Below, piece by piece: positions 22,401-33,302 of a stretch of 64,000 nucleotides of DNA. The translations under genes and the position numbers were made by a program. The notes beneath the pieces were generated by a model, which saw nothing but the letters and a program-made list of their open reading frames with translations, was not told where the DNA came from and ran no database searches. Every line of letters begins with the position of its first letter. Position 1 is the stretch's first letter. The stretch comes from Epiperipatus broadwayi (lineage: Eukaryota > Onychophora > Udeonychophora > Euonychophora > Peripatidae): contig JAQFVV010000143.1 of the NCBI GenBank assembly GCA_028023455.1, positions 162,001 to 226,000 on the forward strand, in the 5' to 3' direction.

Positions 22401-22653
22401 TACAGAAATATTATGAAATGCTAGGATTAAATACAATTTGGTTAAAGGTAGTGAAAACGGCTAAAAAACTTAATTTTAGTGGAAAAAAAAAATATTTTGA
22501 TAGACTGAAAAATATTTTGATATAAAAAAAAAAGAAATTGAATTGCAAACATAGTTCAAAATATTTAATGAGTCAATTTAAATATTAGAAAAAAACATGT
22601 TAAACTTTAAATTAAAAAGTATTTCACAAAAAAAAATTTTGAATTAAAAATAC

Positions 22654-22852
22654 AGAAAGAAAAGTCTCCATATCATAGTGCCATTCAGAGTAAGCCAGAA
22701 TGATCAATGGATGCAGGAAGTTTGTGCATAAAATCCCTCCTGCATCCATTGATTACTCTGGTTTGCACTGAGTGGTGCTATTGTATGGAAAGTTTTGTAT
22801 CTGTGTTAACAGCTTTGGGAAGCATAAAGAATTGTGATCATGTGATGTTTAA
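22654..22852. repeat. Family A fold-back repeat, copy 4
   Basis: The left arm (AGTCTCCATATCATAGTGCC ... GTGCATAAAATCCCT) passes directly into the inverted right arm (CCTGCATCCATTGATTACTC ...). This gives an almost loop-free palindrome of about 100 bp per arm if the outer ends are included. The right end 'GAATTGTGATCATGTGATGT' is the family terminus. A 66-codon open frame here is only the palindrome read through. Confidence 0.75.
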
Positions 22853-24243
22853 TGAATTAAAAGTTTCTGCATTATCATTTTCAACCATTGTGCTTAACTG
22901 CAGTTAATATTTTTCCCAAGTCCTAACCAAGGGGGAACAAGAAGTGTTTGTGAGTTAAATCTTACATATTTCTATTTTCATAATGCATATTATTTAGAGA
23001 CATCTTTTAAATTAGTTTTCCTTTTCTCAAAATCAATATTTTTTTTTAACTACATAATCGGAAGATTGCACTTTATTATTAATATTTTTAGTTTTATTTA
23101 TTAATTTCATTTTCTGCCTTAATAAGTGATACCAATATACAAAGATTCTAAGTTACTTTGAATGCATATATATGTGTGTGTACACATACTAACATATTTT
23201 ACCCCTAACCCTATTGTATGTTTGCAGCTTCAAGTTGCTCTAAAACTGATAATTTTTATGTTATTGTAGTGAATTTATGGTCATTTTAAAGCTAAAAACA
23301 TACCAGAAGATACTGCCCTCTCTAGAATTATTTTAAAGTAAAAAATCAATATTTAAATTTAAAGTTAGAACAATGGAAGATGGCAGACTTTCCAAGGTGC
23401 TGATTGGTTGTTTCTCATTTTCAACAAAAGGTAGCTCTTGTCAATGATTTTGACAGGTCTAAGTTCTTTGTTTTGATTTTCAAAATGAAAATGTATATTT
23501 TACAGTATTTTTTTCATATTTTTTACATATTATAAATTATTTTGATAAAATATGCTGGAAATATAATTATTTTAGAAGAATAGTTAAGATTTTAATAAAA
23601 ATTCTTTACTTGTAAATTGGAAAGAAATCAATGAGTACAGTGCATTTTCTAATAAGTCACAGAATGTTTAAGTTTTCTGTTATAGATTATTTTTATAATT
23701 ATAAATAAAAATTTATTTTTGAAAAAACTTGCATTCACTTTCATAATCTGACAAATTATTTATTTGCTTTTTACAAATGAAACTAAAATGATTATAATAT
23801 TAAGAAACAAATATATTTTTATTGCTGATTCTGTAATTGATCAATCAAAAGTTTAGAACTTTAATTCACTAGGCCAATAGGAATTTTTACCAATATAAAA
23901 GTTAATAAAAGTATAACTAAAAACAAAATGACATTGGATTTCTGTTATAGAGATGAATCTAAAAGAACAAAGTGATTAGAGAAAGCAAATGCAAATCTAC
24001 TCCAAAAGAAATATAAGATTCCAAGATTGACCATTTCAATCTATTTAATCAAATTAAGGTCACTTGACTATAGTCATAAATATATATATATACATCATAG
24101 AGCTATGAAATATAAGGTAGAATTAAGCCATGAACAAAAGAATAAAAAAGATGAGAATTTTGCAAGATGAAATTAAAGTAGTCATAATACTATAAGTATT
24201 GCTTTACAATTAGAAACAAAAGAGAGTTTTATAAGTAGCATTA
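22853..24243. other. AT-rich spacer, no gene recognised
   Basis: I see no coding signal and no member of the repeat families found elsewhere. The stretch around 23280-23480 is a little less AT-rich than average but has no long open frame. Confidence 0.5.
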
Positions 24244-25358
24244 CTATAAATCAGGGGTGGCCAAACTTTTAGACATTGGGGTGACTTTTTTGGTGAAAGT
24301 GTATTTGAGGATGATTTTTTTTTTTCAGGGCTTTGAACCAGAAAAAAAAAACATTATTTTTGTCAGAATGGAAAAAATAATGGTATGAAATCCTGTTTTT
24401 TTTTTAGAATGTACTTACAAATTGTTATTTTTTTTATAAGGGCTTTTTAGATACTCAGAAATATTGGTGACATTTTTAGAAGCTACGTATGAACTGATTT
24501 TTTTTTAATAACATATGAACTGTCAACAATATTGTACTATGACTAGTATTAAATTGTATCAGCTTCCTCTTGTATTATAATTTGCTCATGTCACTTTATA
24601 AAATATTTATTAAATTACAATTATTAAATTACCTATAAATAATTATTTTCTAGAGGTGGTCCTGAATTTTAAAAAAATTTGAAATATATATATATTGTTT
24701 TAGAATTGTATTAAAATAAATTAGATGCAAATTTTACAAAAAAAAAAAAATTATAAAGTAAAAATATATATATATTTATTTTGATGATACTTTTCTAGAA
24801 AGAAAAAAATACATAACAATAAAAATAATATTTTACAAAAGTCCTCTCTTTCTGTGCCTTGGAAAATCCCCAATTTTTCTCTGCTAACAGTCCTTACAAT
24901 AATTAAGCATAAAGTTCATTTCTTACTTTGACATCTATTTTCTTTCATAGTTTCTTTTTAAACATATTGGGGATTATTTGCTAGCTAGAAAGTGTTTTAA
25001 AAAGTTCACAACTTCTTTGTTTTAAAATCAATTCATTAATATCCCTTGTTTCTCCAGGAAAAGTTATTTTCATTTCTCCTTGGGAAAACTGAAATTTCTC
25101 TAGCATTATACAAAAATAATTTAATTCTTTTTAGCTTATTCCAACCTAGGTTTATTTTTGCGATTGACAATAACAACAGATGTTATTTTAAATTTAACTA
25201 TTTTTAAATGAGAATAATTTTGAATTTTTTACTTTTTTTTACATTTTATTATTTTTTATATTCAAATCAGCTGTGAATTTATCATTATAATTTATCAATC
25301 TTCACATCAGCTTCATGGTCACATTCTGTTTGACAGTATGGCCACCCCTGCTATAAAT
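24244..25358. mobile_element. Non-autonomous hAT-type transposon with perfect 8-bp target duplication
   Basis: The element proper is 24252-25350 (1099 bp). It starts CAGGGGTGGCCA and ends with the exact complement TGGCCACCCCTG. It is flanked on both sides by CTATAAAT (24244-24251 and 25351-25358), an 8-bp duplication as made by hAT transposases. The CAGGGGTGGCCAAACTTT end is the classical form for animal hAT elements. The interior is AT-rich with many T-runs and no open frame with recognisable transposase motifs, so it was presumably mobilised by an autonomous relative. The intact duplication suggests a relatively clean insertion with no later rearrangement. Confidence 0.9.
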
Positions 25359-25359
25359 G

Positions 25360-26064
25360 ATAGTTTAATGGTGAACAAAAGCATTTTCAAAAGATTTTGT
25401 CATTTTCAAGTATATGCCAGCTAATAATTATAATTTTGATGAAATTGAAAAAAAAATATTGAAAAAGAATATAAAAATAACTCAGTAATGATAACGGGAG
25501 AAAGAAATGTTGTAATGACACATTAAAATGATAATAAAATTAATGAGAATTGTATGCATGGAATCTATCCTATATATATAAAATCATAAGCCATGGAAGT
25601 AAATGATGGGAGTAGGTAACAGAAGTGACACTTTTATGTAATGCATTAGATCAGCTTTATTTTTAATTCTTATTTTATGAGTAATTTTATAGTTTTTGTT
25701 AAAATATATAAATGTAACTTGTGTAAATGTAACTTAGTTTTTTTAAAAAAATATGTTCTTCTAGAGTTTTTATTACTGAAATTGAAAGTCTGGAAAAACT
25801 TAGGATATTTGAATCTTTTAGCTTTTTTTTTTTTTAAGACTTTTGAAAATAAATAATTTGAAAGTATTGATAATATAGACTTTGCTATTGCATTCTTTCA
25901 ATTTTCCTTTTCTTCATCAATAAATAACCTGCTTTCAGAAATGGAACTTACATATATGTCTATCCTAAAAAGTTTTGCAAAAAATTATAAGTGATGATTT
26001 TATGAAATGAATTAACTCAGATTATTCTAAATCCTGTATATATATATGAGTTTAGTGTCATTTC
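25360..26064. other. AT-rich spacer, no gene recognised
   Basis: No coding signal and no structured repeat noticed beyond TA-rich microsatellite-like tracts (25571-25585, 26030-26050). Confidence 0.5.
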
Positions 26065-26450
26065 TAATTTCATCCTATTCTAATGTAATACTGTTGGAAT
26101 TTTAAAAAACACCCTATATGTGTGTGTGTATTGCTCAAGGCTAAATAGGTTAATAAATAATCATTAAAAACCAGTCAACACTTAGACAATCACAATATCA
26201 ATAACAATGAACAATTTCAAACTGTTGTCAAGGCAATATCTATATCAATAACAATCAACAATTTCAAACTGTTGTCAAGGCAACCTCTACCTTTATTGTT
26301 AAAAGGTTGCCTGGACAACAGTTTGAAATTGTTGATTGTTATTGATATTGGGATTGTCTAAGTATTGACTGATTTTTAATGATATATATATTGTATAGAA
26401 AGAAGTGTTAGAAATAAATGTTTTTTTCATAAACTCCACCAAGAGGGTAG
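26065..26450. repeat. Family B repeat split by a family C hairpin
   Basis: The outer parts (26075-26115 and 26380-26430) match the uninterrupted family B copy at 1878-1970. Between them, about 26160-26380, is a hairpin whose right arm (26303-26378) is complementary to the left arm. The left arm itself carries a tandem duplication of about 48 bases (26190-26237 and 26238-26285). Shared core: AACAATTTCAAACTGTTGTC. Family C relatives lie at 50.87-50.97, 60.66-60.83 and 60.97-61.14 kb. Confidence 0.75.
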
Positions 26451-26743
26451 AATTAAGTGGAGTGAGAGGAGTTCAGTGCTGAAGGTTGCAGGTTGACCAT
26501 GCTCCCCCAGTAAGAAATAAACAGATGAAAGACTGTTGAGATATCATAGAAAAAATAGTATGCTAGTAATGATCATTTGATTTAAAGTCATGTAATGGTT
26601 CAAATAACATCACATGATCACCATTTTTATGCATGCTCATGAATATATAAGTTAATGAGTTTGGATTAAAAATATTATTGTGTTTTCAATTTTACTCTCA
26701 TAGTTTTGTAGTTAAGTAGAGTTAAAAGGTGGCTGCTGGGGGT

Positions 26744-26945
26744 TGCATTAGATCCTAAGATCCAGGTGCAGTGCTCTCAGATCCAAGGCTCTTCACTGAT
26801 AAAAGCCACAAGCTAGAAACTATTCTGAGGATATTGGATGAATAGGTATTAGATAGGGATTTTATGTATAAGCCTTCTGACATCCATTGATTACTCTGAC
26901 TTGCACTGAGTGGCATTACTGTATGGAGAGTTTTGCCTGTTTTAA
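26744..26945 (-). repeat. Family A fold-back repeat, copy 5 (one arm)
   Basis: One complete arm from 'CCAGGTGCAGTGCTCTCAG' to 'TGTATGGAGAGTTTTGCCTG' is present in the right-arm orientation. The partner arm is missing. A piece of family end sequence (ACATCACATGATCACCATT) at about 26607 may be its detached left end. The 79-codon open frame here is the arm read on the minus strand and is not a gene. Confidence 0.7.
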
Positions 26946-27435
26946 TGGTTGAAATAATAAGAACAGATGTAGAATATATTATATTTTCATGCAAAACAAA
27001 TTTTCCAGTAGTATTGTGAGTTCATGTACATAGTCTGAAGATGATTTAATTTCAAATAAAAATTAATAATGTTTAAAATTTTGTCTATATTTAAAAAAAA
27101 ATAGAAATGAACGGCTACAAAAAAGAAATGGGCAATTGTTTAAATTAAAAAAAAATATAAGAAACAAATTTTAAAATTGTTGTCTAAACAATTAAATTTA
27201 AATAAAAATAGATTGACTGTTTAAATTAATTCAAATAAAAAACTGCAGTGATAACAATAATAGACTATAAAAGAAGTAATTTTTAAAAAAGCTATAAATT
27301 ATAAGTGAGATAATGAATTAAATACAAGCAGTAACTAGAATTAGATATTATTGGTATAAAAAAACATGTAGGTGCATTTAAATGGTAGGAAAAAAATAGA
27401 GATAATTTTTATGATAGAAATAAACTATATAACCA
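26946..27435. other. AT-rich spacer, no gene recognised
   Basis: Low-complexity A-rich sequence; nothing recognised. Confidence 0.5.
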
Positions 27436-27685
27436 TCAAACATCACATGATCACCATTCTTTATGCTTATACAAGCTGTTTACATAGAGGCAAAACCCTC
27501 CACTCAGTGCAAGCCAGCGTGATCAATGGATGCAGGAAACTTTGTGCATAAAATTCCTATCTAGTACTTATTCATCCAATATCCCCAGCCACAAATTAGA
27601 AACTAACTTTCTGTATCCATTGATTACCCTGGCTTGCACTGAGTGGCGCTACTGTATGGAGAGTTTTGCCTCTGTGAATAAACTA
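27436..27685. repeat. Family A fold-back repeat, copy 6
   Basis: It keeps the fullest family left end (ACATCACATGATCACCATTC followed by TTTATGC..ACAAGCTGTTTACATAGAGGC), a left arm shortened in the middle, and a right arm (27605-27680) containing TTGCACTGAGTGGCGCTACT. Comparison with copies 2 and 4 shows that the ends are conserved while interiors differ by deletions, as expected for MITE derivatives. Confidence 0.75.
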
Positions 27686-27689
27686 TCTA

Positions 27690-30040
27690 CCTATAATAAG
27701 GAAATAAAAGTCATAAAAGCTTTAATTGAAATGAAATCTGGAAACTGATGAGATTTGATTTTGAGTGAAAAGAATTTATTAATTATGATTCTGTTAGAGA
27801 TAAGATCTGGTTTATTATATAATGCATACTATTTAATAGCTAACTAATGATTAAAATATGTATGATAAAAGTTATTAAAAGAATTAATGTGAAATTTTTA
27901 AATTTTATATGGAGACCAGTATATAATATTTGTAAAATTATTATTGCCTAGACTTAATCTAATCTTCAATACGCATGATGCATTCTTCCTACTAAAAAGA
28001 CAGCAGTGTTTTATAATCAAGCGTGAGAATCTGTGCTTGGCATCTCCTTAACAAAATTTAACCTAATAACTCATATTTAGAATTTCTTCATTAACTTAAA
28101 TCAGATCTGGTGTATAAATGTATGTCAATCTTCAAAAAGTTCATTGCTGGACAAAGACCTCACCAACAGCTTCTCGTAGCAGAATATAAAGAAAAAAGCT
28201 TCAACTTATTGGTTAGTGAAAATTCCATGTTTTTCCATTCGTATTTTACTCACTATTTAAGAATAGTTCTATATCTATTTGCCAATCAATATTATAAAGA
28301 TAGTTGGGTTGACTGTGTCTGGAGATGTAAAACAAATCATAAATCTTTTTGGAATTTAAATTTTTTATAAGTTTTTATTTGGCCAACATCAAACCCATGT
28401 CTAGACTTGGCAAATGAATGTGTTACCATGAGATTCATCCTTGATATATAAACAATAAAGATTTTAAATACCTAGGAACTAATAAAGAATCATACATATA
28501 TATATTCGAATCCTAAAAATCTATCCAAATAATCAGTTGTTTTTTTTTTACGTTTTCCCAATTGAGAATCGATTAAAAATCAATTAGTTCTTTTGTCACT
28601 ATTATCATCATTGCACTTATTTATTGTTTGTTGAAGATTGATATTTGTAATTTTTAAATCTATTTAGAAATGAATGATTGTGTTTTTTATGTGTGTGAAA
28701 GGATTCTCGTGTCCAGATGATAAAACTTTTTCATGGTTAATTTATATTTGTTTTCAAACTATTTTCCACTCATGAAATAACTAATAGCAACCTTTGTGCT
28801 TTGATATATTAATATCGATTTTATATATATTATTAAAGAAAAATTTATAATTTTTTTTTTTAATTTTTCGACTGTTTTGATGATTTGATATTGATTTTTA
28901 TTCATATAATATGTTTTATGTAATAATGAGTCATGATTTTTTAAAGATATTATCATTAATATACTGTATGCAGTTCTAATTTACTGTTATTTTTGCATCT
29001 CTTCTTTTTGAACTGAAAATACAGATAATAAATGGCTTCTTAAAATCTTAAATAGGTATACGTAGCTATAATAGCTGTCTAAAGCTATTTTCTCCAGCAA
29101 GAGGATTAGATTGTTTTATCATTTAACCTGGAAGATCAGTTATGCTTCATCATACTGTTTATTTTTGCTGCCAGAGTTAATGTTGAAACATTTATTTGAT
29201 AAATCATGCGTAGAATTACTGGCTTCCCGTACTCCCTCTGCTTTTATGTCATTTTAAACACTTTTTATCTAATCACGTGACATTAACTGTTTTATATCCA
29301 AAGTTTTCGTATCCTTTCTTTTCTTTCATAAATTATGTTTATAAAAAATTTAAACAATTTTTGAGTTTTTTAAAAAATTAATTATTTCTATGTAAAATAT
29401 AAATGAGTATGATCCCCTCCCTCTTCAGTGGTGACAGGCTTTACATTTTTTTGGTTATTTAGCCAGAAAAAAAAATCATTTTGGACGTGCAATATTTAAA
29501 ATAAAATAAAATGCCGGTAGAGCATACATAAACAACTGATAGCAAACTAAAATAAATTTTGAATTTAAATAATTTGTTACAGGCAAAGACTTATCAAGTG
29601 AATCAGAGTCTATGCAATGATAATTTTTTTTTAGTTAGAATAGGTAGGAATTAATATAGCCTATCATTAATATCTATCCGAGATTTTCATAGTATTAGTT
29701 GCCATAAGACTTTTTAGGCCGTGCTTCTTAACTGTTTTAATAGATCAACATCTCATTTAGACATTAAAAGTGAAACCTTCCCTCCTCCATACAGTTGAAA
29801 TATCAATACATAATAATAAAAAACTCATTATGATTAGTGAAATAAATCTTTATTATTTATATACCACGCATAATTATAATAATGTCTTATAATTAGACTT
29901 TTTTTTTAAAAAAAAAAACTAGACTATTAATTAATAATATTTCTACTAGATCTCTCTGACCAAGGTAAGGACTGATTTCTTTCTGCTTTTAATATCTTGT
30001 AGAGAAGTATAATCATAAACACATGACCAAAGATGTGAAA
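27690..30040. other. AT-rich spacer with one unassigned 86-codon open frame
   Basis: The open frame at 28110-28370 (+) has a slightly more protein-like composition than most in the window, including 'DCVWRCKTNHKSF'. With one stop removed it continues as 'WPTSNPCLDL'. I considered a DDE transposase remnant but cannot support it. A T-run/A-run junction lies at 29900-29920. Nothing else is recognised. Confidence 0.4.
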
Positions 30041-30048
30041 AAGATGAA

Positions 30049-30107
30049 TGATCCTCAAAATCCCTATTTTGTGCTGAATCAGCACTCATCAGTTGGCCCA
30101 GGTCACA
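30049..30107 (-). ncRNA. Hammerhead-ribozyme-like site, copy D1 (core mutated)
   Basis: On the minus strand: CTGATGA (30092-30086), a perfect 6-bp stem II GTGCTG/CAGCAC with an ATT loop, then AAAA where the hammerhead core requires GAAA (G12 changed to A). A one-base-pair stem III (U/A around AGGG), the cleavage triplet AUU and a partly complementary stem I ('GGCCAA' with 'UUGAGG'; 'UGA' with 'UCA') follow. The G12 change should abolish self-cleavage. It lies downstream of, and on the same strand as, the Penelope-like ORF ending near 30670, where such ribozymes are known to sit in these elements. Confidence 0.7.
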
Positions 30108-30186
30108 ATCTCTTACACATATCTGTTATTGTTCAGTATGTATATAGATAGCCACAACTTTGATACAATCACTTAATGGAAGTATA

Positions 30187-30345
30187 TCAATAATTTTTAT
30201 TAGTCATTTATTAGACTAGAGATTATCCATTTAATAATAACATTTCCATAATGTAATTTTCACTACATCACTATACTGTAAAAATATTATTTATTAAGTG
30301 GATAATCTCTAGTCTAATGAATGACTAATAAAAATTATTAATAGA
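30187..30345. repeat. Family E hairpin
   Basis: Arms of about 60 bp (30187-30245 and 30286-30345) share ATTAGACTAGAGATTATCCA-like sequence with few mismatches. A diverged copy of the arm follows the hammerhead site at 45.0 kb (at about 45165-45205), and one arm is found at 22.34 kb. Families D and E may therefore be parts of one larger repeat. Confidence 0.7.
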
Positions 30346-30459
30346 CTTAATTATATTGCATTACATCTAAAACTCAATTACTGTTAATGAACATTGAATG
30401 TCATCCTTCAAGTATAATTTTACTTTTTTGTTTTGCTAACCATCAACAAAATTTTTGTT

Positions 30460-31467
30460 TCTTATTTACAAATTTATTATTAATAGAAATAAAATGTCTG
30501 TTAATTAAACAAAATTGTAATCAAAATAAAAATAATAAATTTAACAGTAATAAACTATTATAAACAGTCTTTAAATCTGCAGAAGTACTTTCCATTAATT
30601 TCTTAAACCTGCCTCAACTGTCATTAAATTAAAAAAACAAAAACAAAGCAGAAGCAAATGTCATCAATTCAAATCTCATGAATCCCATATTTTAATGTTA
30701 GCAGTTTGCCTATTTATTAAATGCATTTTATTCCTATTTATAAAAATTGCTTCCTTAATTTTTTTATTATTATGGTTTCTCTCTTCATGAAAAAATTTCA
30801 CACTTTCAAAATCAAATTTATATTTACATGTTTTTTCATGATCAAATAAAACTGACGCAGTCATTAAATCACCATTATTCTTACTTTTTACATGCTTATA
30901 TAACATCATGCTCCTTTAATCTCTTTTCAATATTGCACCTTGATTCACCTATATATGATAACATACAGTCACAAAAAATTTGATATAGGATATTACTTTT
31001 CTGCTTGACAGGTGTGACATCCTTAGAATTATTGACTAGTTTATTAACATTGTTTGAAACATAGAATGAAACATTAAACACGTTCATATATATATCCTTA
31101 AAAAATTTCACTTGTAGATTTGAAATAAATGGAATAGATATATATTGTTTACTATCACTCTTCATTTCCTTTAAACCATTATAACTATTTTTAAATTTAC
31201 ATAAAGCATTGTTTATTTGTTCCATTTTATAACCAACATGAAGCAATTCCTTGGCAAATATCTCAATATTTTTCAGTTTATCACTTTGGTAACAACATAA
31301 TTTTTTATTACAAAACAAAAAAGATCTAAAGCTTGCCATCTTATGCATAATTGGTACTTTTAATTTACAATTTATATATCCCTCCCCCTTTTTTGCAATG
31401 ACTTGATTATTAATTTATAATTTAATATACTGTTATTTCTTGTAATAATTAAATCCAAATACAGGAT
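30460..31467 (-). pseudogene. Penelope-like element, 3' half with GIY-YIG endonuclease (left, minus copy)
   Basis: The open part 31348-30896 continues in another frame to about 30676. Near its end it reads 'NILYQIFCDCMLSYIGES', then 'RCNIEKRLKEH', the 'vYki.C.C...YIGeT.r.l..RlkEH' signature of the GIY-YIG endonuclease of Penelope-like elements. The following 'HVKSKNNGDLMTASVLFDHEKTC' and 'IKEAIFINRNKMHLINR' blocks match the C-terminal tail ('saL..H....H.f', 'r..kEa..I'). The upstream part corresponds to the end of the RT and the linker. In a live element the endonuclease nicks target DNA for primed reverse transcription. One frameshift near 30900 breaks it. The 3' UTR (30660-30460) matches the plus copy. 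Confidence 0.8.
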
Positions 31468-32450
31468 AAAAATATTAAATATTTGGATTTAATTATTACA
31501 GGAGATTACAGTATATTAAATTATAAATTAATAATCAAACTGTTGTAAAAAAGGGGGAGGGATATATAAATTGTAAATCAAAAGTACCAATTATGCATAA
31601 GATGGCAAGTTTTAGATCTTTTTTGTTTCATAATGAAAAATTATAAACTGAAAAATATTGAGATATTTGCCAAGGAATTGCTTGATGTTGGTTATAAAAT
31701 GGATCAAATGAAGAATACTTTATGTAAATTTAAAAAGAGTTATAATGGTTTAAAGGAAATGAAGATTGATAGTAAACAATGGATATCTATTCCATTTATT
31801 TCAAATCCGCAAGTGAAATTTTTTAAGGATATATATAAGAACGCATTTAATGTTTCATTCTATGTTCCAAACAATGTTAATAAATTAGTCAATAATCCTA
31901 AGGATGTCACACCTATCAAGCAGAAAAGTAATATCTTATATCAAATTTTTTGTGACTGTATGTTATCACATATAGGTGTATCGAGGTGTAGTATTGAGAA
32001 GAGATTAAAGAGCATGAATTGTTATATAAGCATATAAAAAGTAAGAATAATGGTGATTTAATGACTGTGTCAGTTTTCTTTGATCATGAAAAAACATGTA
32101 AATATAAATTTAAATTTGATTTTGAAAATGTGAAAATTCTTCATGAAGAGATAAACCATAATAAAAGAAATTAAGGAGGGAATTTTTATAAATAGGAATA
32201 AAATGCATTTAATAAATAGACAAGCTGCTAACATTAAAATATGGGATTCATGGGATTTGAATTGATGATGTTTGCTTTCGCTTTGTTTTGTTTTTTAATT
32301 TAAAGCAGTGTAGGGAGGTTTGAGAAATTAATGTAAAGTACTTCTGCAGATTTAAAGGCTGTTTATAATAGTTTATTACCGTTAAATTTATTATTTTTAT
32401 TATGATTACAATTTTGTTTTAATTAACAGATATTTTATTTATATTACATA
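31468..32450 (+). pseudogene. Penelope-like element, 3' half with GIY-YIG endonuclease (right, plus copy)
   Basis: This is an inverted partner of the minus copy, joined head to head at about 31467 through a short A/T-rich loop. The protein parts (31633-32037 and on to about 32265) match at roughly 85% of residues by eye. Here the 'YIG' block has decayed to 'SHIGVS', and the frame shifts near 32010 ('RLKSMNCY' instead of 'RLKEH'). The 3' UTR (32270-32440) retains the same order of blocks as the left copy (GTACTTCTGCAGATTTAAAG and onward). Both arms end at about the same point of the 3' UTR. Confidence 0.8.
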
Positions 32451-32477
32451 TTTTTATTTTTGTTATGGTATTTAATA

Positions 32478-33302
32478 TAATGGATCCAAGTAATATTAAG
32501 AAACGATGGATCATTAAGGAGTAGTGGAAGCAATGTAAAAGAATTATTAAGCTTAAATGCAAACTTCGTTTTTTCAAAAATTGTAAAGTTTTTCATATAT
32601 TCCCAAATTGTTGTAACATAAAGTGGAATAGCTATATAAATTTAATACAGACATGTATGGGTAAATCAAATTAATCATTTTAAATAATATTATTAAAAAG
32701 TGTAAAAAGGAACTTTGGATATTTGAAAATATTTGAAAGCAATTGAACATTTAATAATTTTAAATGAATGGTGTGCTTGGGATGTATATAAAATAGTTTG
32801 CGAAAATAGATTTAAATTAATTGAACTTAAATTAAAAAAATTGATTTTTTATTTAATAAACAGTATCCACAAGGTTATAATGAGTTGATTCAGAAATCTG
32901 TTTTAAGTCACGGAGCTAAATATTTCAGTGGTAATTGGAATGATTATAATTTGGAACTAATTGCAGCTGTTCAAAATTCATTTGAAATGATTCCTGGTGA
33001 TAATTATTTTGCTGATATTATTAAGAAAATTAATTGTAATAAATTTAATGTGATGCCTTATGATAAATCATGGGTATTGGCTATTTAGGAATTTAAACAG
33101 AGGTTGAAGAGTGATAATATGATTGGTTTGAAAGAAGATAAAGGCTGCAAATGTGTTTAATGATGAAATGTCAGTATATTGATAAAGTTAAAGTGCAAAT
33201 GGATAAACTTTGTTTCTTTTTGATTGAAGAATATAATATGGATGGTCAAAAAATACAATTTATTAACAATATTTTAAAAAGTGCTAAAAATAAAGCTTTA
33301 AG
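32478..33302 (+). pseudogene. Penelope-like element, 5' part of the ORF, in tandem behind the plus copy
   Basis: After the 3' UTR of the plus copy an ATG at 32480 opens 'MDPSNIKKRWIIKE', then across stops 'KRIIKLKCKLRFFKNCKVFHIFP', which resembles the basic N-terminal segment of Penelope-like proteins ('kr..RFL..C....iiP'). The open stretch 32885-33085 and the piece 'IGLKEDKGCKCV' (a possible 'kaDKg..vVv' block) continue it. A 3'-end-to-5'-end tandem junction is the usual organisation of these elements. The ORF is cut at about 33303 by RTE copy 2. The assignment of this part is weaker than that of the GIY-YIG halves. Confidence 0.5.

Noticed and set aside
26755-26994. 79-codon minus frame, and similar frames at 5372-5620 and 27530-27748, as related small proteins
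   Set aside because: They resemble each other only because they are family A arms read through; the DNA is palindromic and the frames are not preserved among copies.
30460-32450. Head-to-head palindrome as a sequencing or assembly artefact
   Set aside because: The two arms differ at many positions, including different frameshifts, so they are distinct sequences of long standing.
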